Below, in pieces: positions 60,616-64,000 of a stretch of DNA of 64,000 bases (position 1 is the first letter of the stretch; every line of letters begins with the position of its first letter). The position numbers and the translations under genes were made by a program. Below the pieces are notes generated by a model. It was not told where the DNA came from and searched no databases. It was given only the letters and a program-made list of their open reading frames with translations. The stretch comes from Paragonimus skrjabini miyazakii (taxonomy: Eukaryota; Platyhelminthes; Trematoda; Plagiorchiida; Troglotrematidae), in the NCBI GenBank assembly GCA_014338405.1, contig JTDE01000266.1, positions 83,720 through 147,719 of the forward strand, written 5' to 3'.

Positions 60616-63413
60616 CTTACGAACGAAGGTGAGAAAAAGTGCCTTTATAGATTATCCTGCGAGAAGTTTTAAAATCTTAAGCATTTTCTTATACCATTTT
60701 CGCAGTGGTAGTTTGCCATATTTGATATACTTCTATGGTACTCATGTTCTTCAGTCATATTCAACAAATCATAACTCAAGCATATACGCGATACACTGAG
60801 TGTTGCAACACACGGATAAATCTTTGCAGAGCGTCAGTCTATGTGATTAAGATTTAGGAAAGCAAATTCATAGGTACAACACATTAATCAATGAAATATG
60901 AAATGCAAACTAATAAGAAAACCATATGTGACAGTAAAAGTTTGTACATCATGCCAGTTGGTGCTCTTCTTAAGATAATGTGATTCACGATCGCTGAAAA
61001 TCAATACCTTGGCATATTGTAGAGGGCATACATTTGAAGTGATTACTACGTACAGGTCTCAACCATGTGATTACAGAAATAACGAGGCTGAAATGAATGG
61101 CAATGTGATTTACAATAAATGGTTTCACAAGAACACAATATGTGGCAGTGTGCACTCCAGAAAGAGATGTATTCCAAAGTATATCACACTCTCCTAACTT
61201 GTAGTGTGTATTACGTAGGTAAGACTGTAACAAAGTGTCAAAGCCGATAATGAGGAATAAAAATTGATTCAGCTTAATTTCCTGTTTTTATCCATATCAT
61301 GTTTGGGCTGATACAAACTCACAATCAACAGTTTCATAGCGATAAGTATTATGAAAAATTATGACGTATGCCTTTAGATGTTTTCCCCCGATGATCTCAG
61401 TCGGAAATAGTCAATCCCTGTTTGCATCGTTCGGCTACTACGAGTAAAATCGTTTGATAATTCGATTGTGTTTGATGTGAGGTCACTGGTAAAAGCTTGG
61501 TCGAACTTTAGTTCCAGGCCATGACAAGGATATGCATTCTACAGGAGATTTGTCACGAAGAAAACTCGCATATACTGCTTGATTACAAAAGATCTTAGGG
61601 GAACATTAACGGATTTTCAGAAGCTGAGTTCATGTATTAGAGATGTTCAACTTAAATCTGAATTCAACACAGTTAGGAAATAACATATGGCTGTGATAAA
61701 ACTTTACTTATCCGTCTGCAATTTACATATTTCTATCTTATTTTAGATTACCTTCTTGTATTTGTTCAAAGTGGAGAAGTTTAGTTGCCCTGTATTGTTT
61801 ACCAGCTGCTGCTGTCTTGTTTCGTTGACATGACCGTTTAACTACTCTTCTGTACCTAAATTTAGCAAAATAAAACGTTTCCAATTAAGTGCCGCATCGT
61901 ATGCATCAACGGAGTACACTTTCAAACCTACTGCTTCACCCATAAAGTAACTGTACAATTAGCTGCCAACATTATCCGTAACAAGGGGGTCGTTATTTAA
62001 ACCCAAAAAGGTAAATAAACACGGTGCCAATTGTAAACAATCTTGACGTATCTTCATTCATGTGGACTCGAGATTTATGTCTAATTTGCCTTTGACGTGA
62101 CTACTCCGTATTTTAATTTGTGTATATTGGACAAACCTTGATTTAAACGGTAGTTCAGATCTCTGCACAGTTTTCATGTGAGACGTACCGTTAAGTCTTT
62201 GTGTTAGTTATTTCAACGTGTTAACTGGAAATGTGCAAACAACTGAAAGGTTGAGCACACAACCTTTAATCAAAGTAAAAGCCAGGAGTGTCACGATATT
62301 GCGTAAATAAAATCGAAAGGCTGGTGGAAAATTAGGTGGTCGACTAGTAGAAAAGAAACTTCACAACAGAATGTTAGATCTGTTGGTAAAGTAGTTTGAT
62401 TACGCAAGAGAAACTAATGAACGAAATACTACTAAAGGACACTTCGCGCTTGAACATGTGGAAGTTTCCAAAATTACGTTTGCGGACAGCCTACTTCAAC
62501 TTAGTAGAGTAAATCAAAATCGGAAATGAGTTTTCCAATAGAGGCGCACTTTTTGCCCGTTCCGCATAAGCCACGTACGTCTCAGTAATAATATTCAAAT
62601 GACCACACTTGGAAAATCGTTCCATCGTTACTGCTGTGGAGCTTTTCAAACATTGTTTTTGAAATTATGCCCACAACGCATTGTGTCCATGCTGACAGAT
62701 TTCGGCTGTCGCTATCGCACAAACTTCCCTAGGAATAATTTAGTGTAAATATTCGTGAATATTGTGGTCAAGACCGGTCAACTGTAGTTTAAATGAAATT
62801 TGCATGCAGCAGAACCTATGGTTTTCACTGTTAGGCTTTAGCAACTGGTAAACTCTAGAAATTAATGAGATGGAAGTAAATGACCAACATCTGAATAAGG
62901 GATAAATCAGGGCTCAGTGAAACACGAGCTGTATGGCAACTACCGGGAATTTTGAAAACGATAACACGTCTTCTCGAGTGACGACATAAAAGTATCGCGG
63001 ATGGAAAGAAATCGTAGATGGATGTAGGTGAAGTCCTCTTGATTTTGTTTTTAAACGGAAGATTTTAAGATGATGTATCGGTGTAATCATTTAAGCACAT
63101 TACATGAAATTGTACACTTGACATTAGTGATATAAGAAATATCTCCTGATGCGCAGATGTACGTTAAGTTAAGCCCGAAATTATGATGGGACATGGTGAT
63201 TAATAATAAGGGGACCAGTGAATATTAAAGAAAGACTACTTCGCAGGCATCTTAGAGATGTTCATAAGGAAATCAGAAGACCGGTTTTGTAAGACGGTGG
63301 CATCACTCCTTATGTTCTCGTCATTTGCTGTACATAACAGTGGCGAACATCAAAAATATTCAAGCGAATTAAGCTTATATATCAAATCAGTGTACACACT
63401 AGTCTGTCACTAG
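60616..63413. other. 3' flank; no recognised gene
   Basis: An AATAAA at about 61256 could serve as a distant polyadenylation signal for the exon ending at 60615. Otherwise AT-rich with no domain seen. Confidence 0.4.
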
Positions 63414-63770
63414 TTAAAACCATGGCAGACGGAGGTTTAAGGTCAACAGCTTGTTACAGATGACAAGCTGCTCCTCGGGCGACTTAAGGATAACAGGCTT
63501 GTGATGACGCATCAATACCTGGAAAGCATTTGTCAGATCGACTAAATGACCAGTCTCCAGCAGGTGTTTGGCGATCGAAGAAGCCGGTTTGCGTTGTTTG
63601 GTGGGGTTGCGTCGGGTCACGTCACACATACAGTCTTCGATGTAGTTGGGCACGTATTCCTTAATTCTAAGGGGCAGAGGTCCATCAGTTATGTCAATGT
63701 AAACGCCATCGTAGCTGCAGACGAACTGGTAAATATAGTGTGTGAAGTGGACGGCTCAGGTATCCACGTT
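63414..63770 (-). pseudogene. GIY-YIG domain of a Penelope-like element, degenerate
   Basis: The minus-strand frame, with one stop near 63758, reads HYIYQFVCSYDGVYI, DITDGPLPLRIKEYVPNYI, RRNPTKQRKPASSIAKHLLE and TGHLVDLTNAFQVLM, ending in a stop at 63414. It matches the order GIY strand (YIYQFVC), YIG strand (YIDITDGPL for YIGRTxRPL), catalytic-Arg helix (RIKEYVP) and the SSIAKHLLETGH end of the domain. The YIG Gly-Arg is lost. It is closest to the type at the left edge of the window, in opposite orientation. The upstream reverse transcriptase should lie above 63770, but I could not identify it in the last 230 bases. Confidence 0.75.
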
Positions 63771-64000
63771 TTAATGTAAGAAAGTGTGAGTGATTTGGTG
63801 CGACTGAGTTAGCGCAGTATAGCTGCCTTGTAAGTCCGTTAGATGACCTGTGTAAGACGTCGCGTTAGAAACGATATATTACTGTCTTCTTTGCACGGTA
63901 ACTGCATACACACCGGTTTTCTCGGGACAGACGTCATTAACACATCGACGATGAATCAGTTCAATCATAAGCAGAAATAATTCAGCCAAAATTGTTTATA
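63771..64000. other. No recognised feature
   Basis: May hold diverged sequence of the same retroelement, but no motif was recognised. Confidence 0.4.

Noticed and set aside
1..64000. CRISPR arrays, bacterial promoters, ribosome binding sites, rRNA genes
   Set aside because: None seen; the sequence is eukaryotic nuclear DNA with degenerate retroelements and splice signals.

Overview
The window looks like intron-rich, repeat-rich, moderately AT-rich nuclear DNA of a parasitic flatworm (Platyhelminthes). A digenean trematode fits best, but the species cannot be fixed from the sequence. The grounds are the transposon families: Penelope-like elements with C-terminal GIY-YIG endonuclease, a CR1-like LINE whose ORF1 starts with a PHD-type finger, a Ty3/gypsy integrase, tRNA-derived SINEs and hammerhead-ribozyme relics. 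There are no bacterial operons, rRNA genes, CRISPR arrays or uninterrupted long genes. Two runs of N (7378-7645 and 18704-18803) are assembly gaps, and both lie inside transposon remains.

Layout. 1-745: 3' part of a GIY-YIG retroelement cut by the left edge. About 4000-4440: a second, stop-riddled copy of the same domain. 7022-7863: end of a Ty3/gypsy pol gene, a gap, a polypurine tract and a probable 3' LTR. 10322-12176 (minus): a LINE relic with endonuclease, linker, thumb and C-terminus but no reverse-transcriptase palm. 18262-19005 (minus): a Penelope-like C-terminus followed by a degenerate hammerhead. 19085-23400 (plus): a nearly full-length but dead CR1-like LINE, head-to-head with the Penelope relic. 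About 47.75, 51.25, 53.6 and 53.8 kb: tRNA-like SINE pieces, one carrying a hammerhead fold. 63414-63770 (minus): a fourth GIY-YIG relic.

Host genes are not obvious as long frames, as expected in such a genome, but splice-site patterns point to some. The strongest case is 56.9-60.6 kb on the plus strand. Two phase-compatible exons (60077-60171 and 60427-60615, with stop) lie downstream of a dense run of 5' splice-site consensus hexamers, 8 of 11 of which have an AG exactly three bases before them at the end of an AG-poor, often pyrimidine-rich stretch. A signal-peptide-like exon at 27.5 kb and symmetric candidate exons at 30.1 and 56.1 kb are in matching phase. This suggests a secreted micro-exon gene, the kind known from schistosomes, perhaps with single-codon exons. 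It is an inference from sequence pattern only and needs transcript data. A weaker case for a minus-strand gene rests on candidate exons at 35.96-36.68 kb and 38.4 kb.

The remaining sequence (most of 0.7-4, 4.4-7, 7.9-10.3, 12.2-18.2, 23.4-47.7, 47.8-53.5 and 60.6-63.4 kb) shows no feature I can name. It is best read as intron or intergenic DNA.
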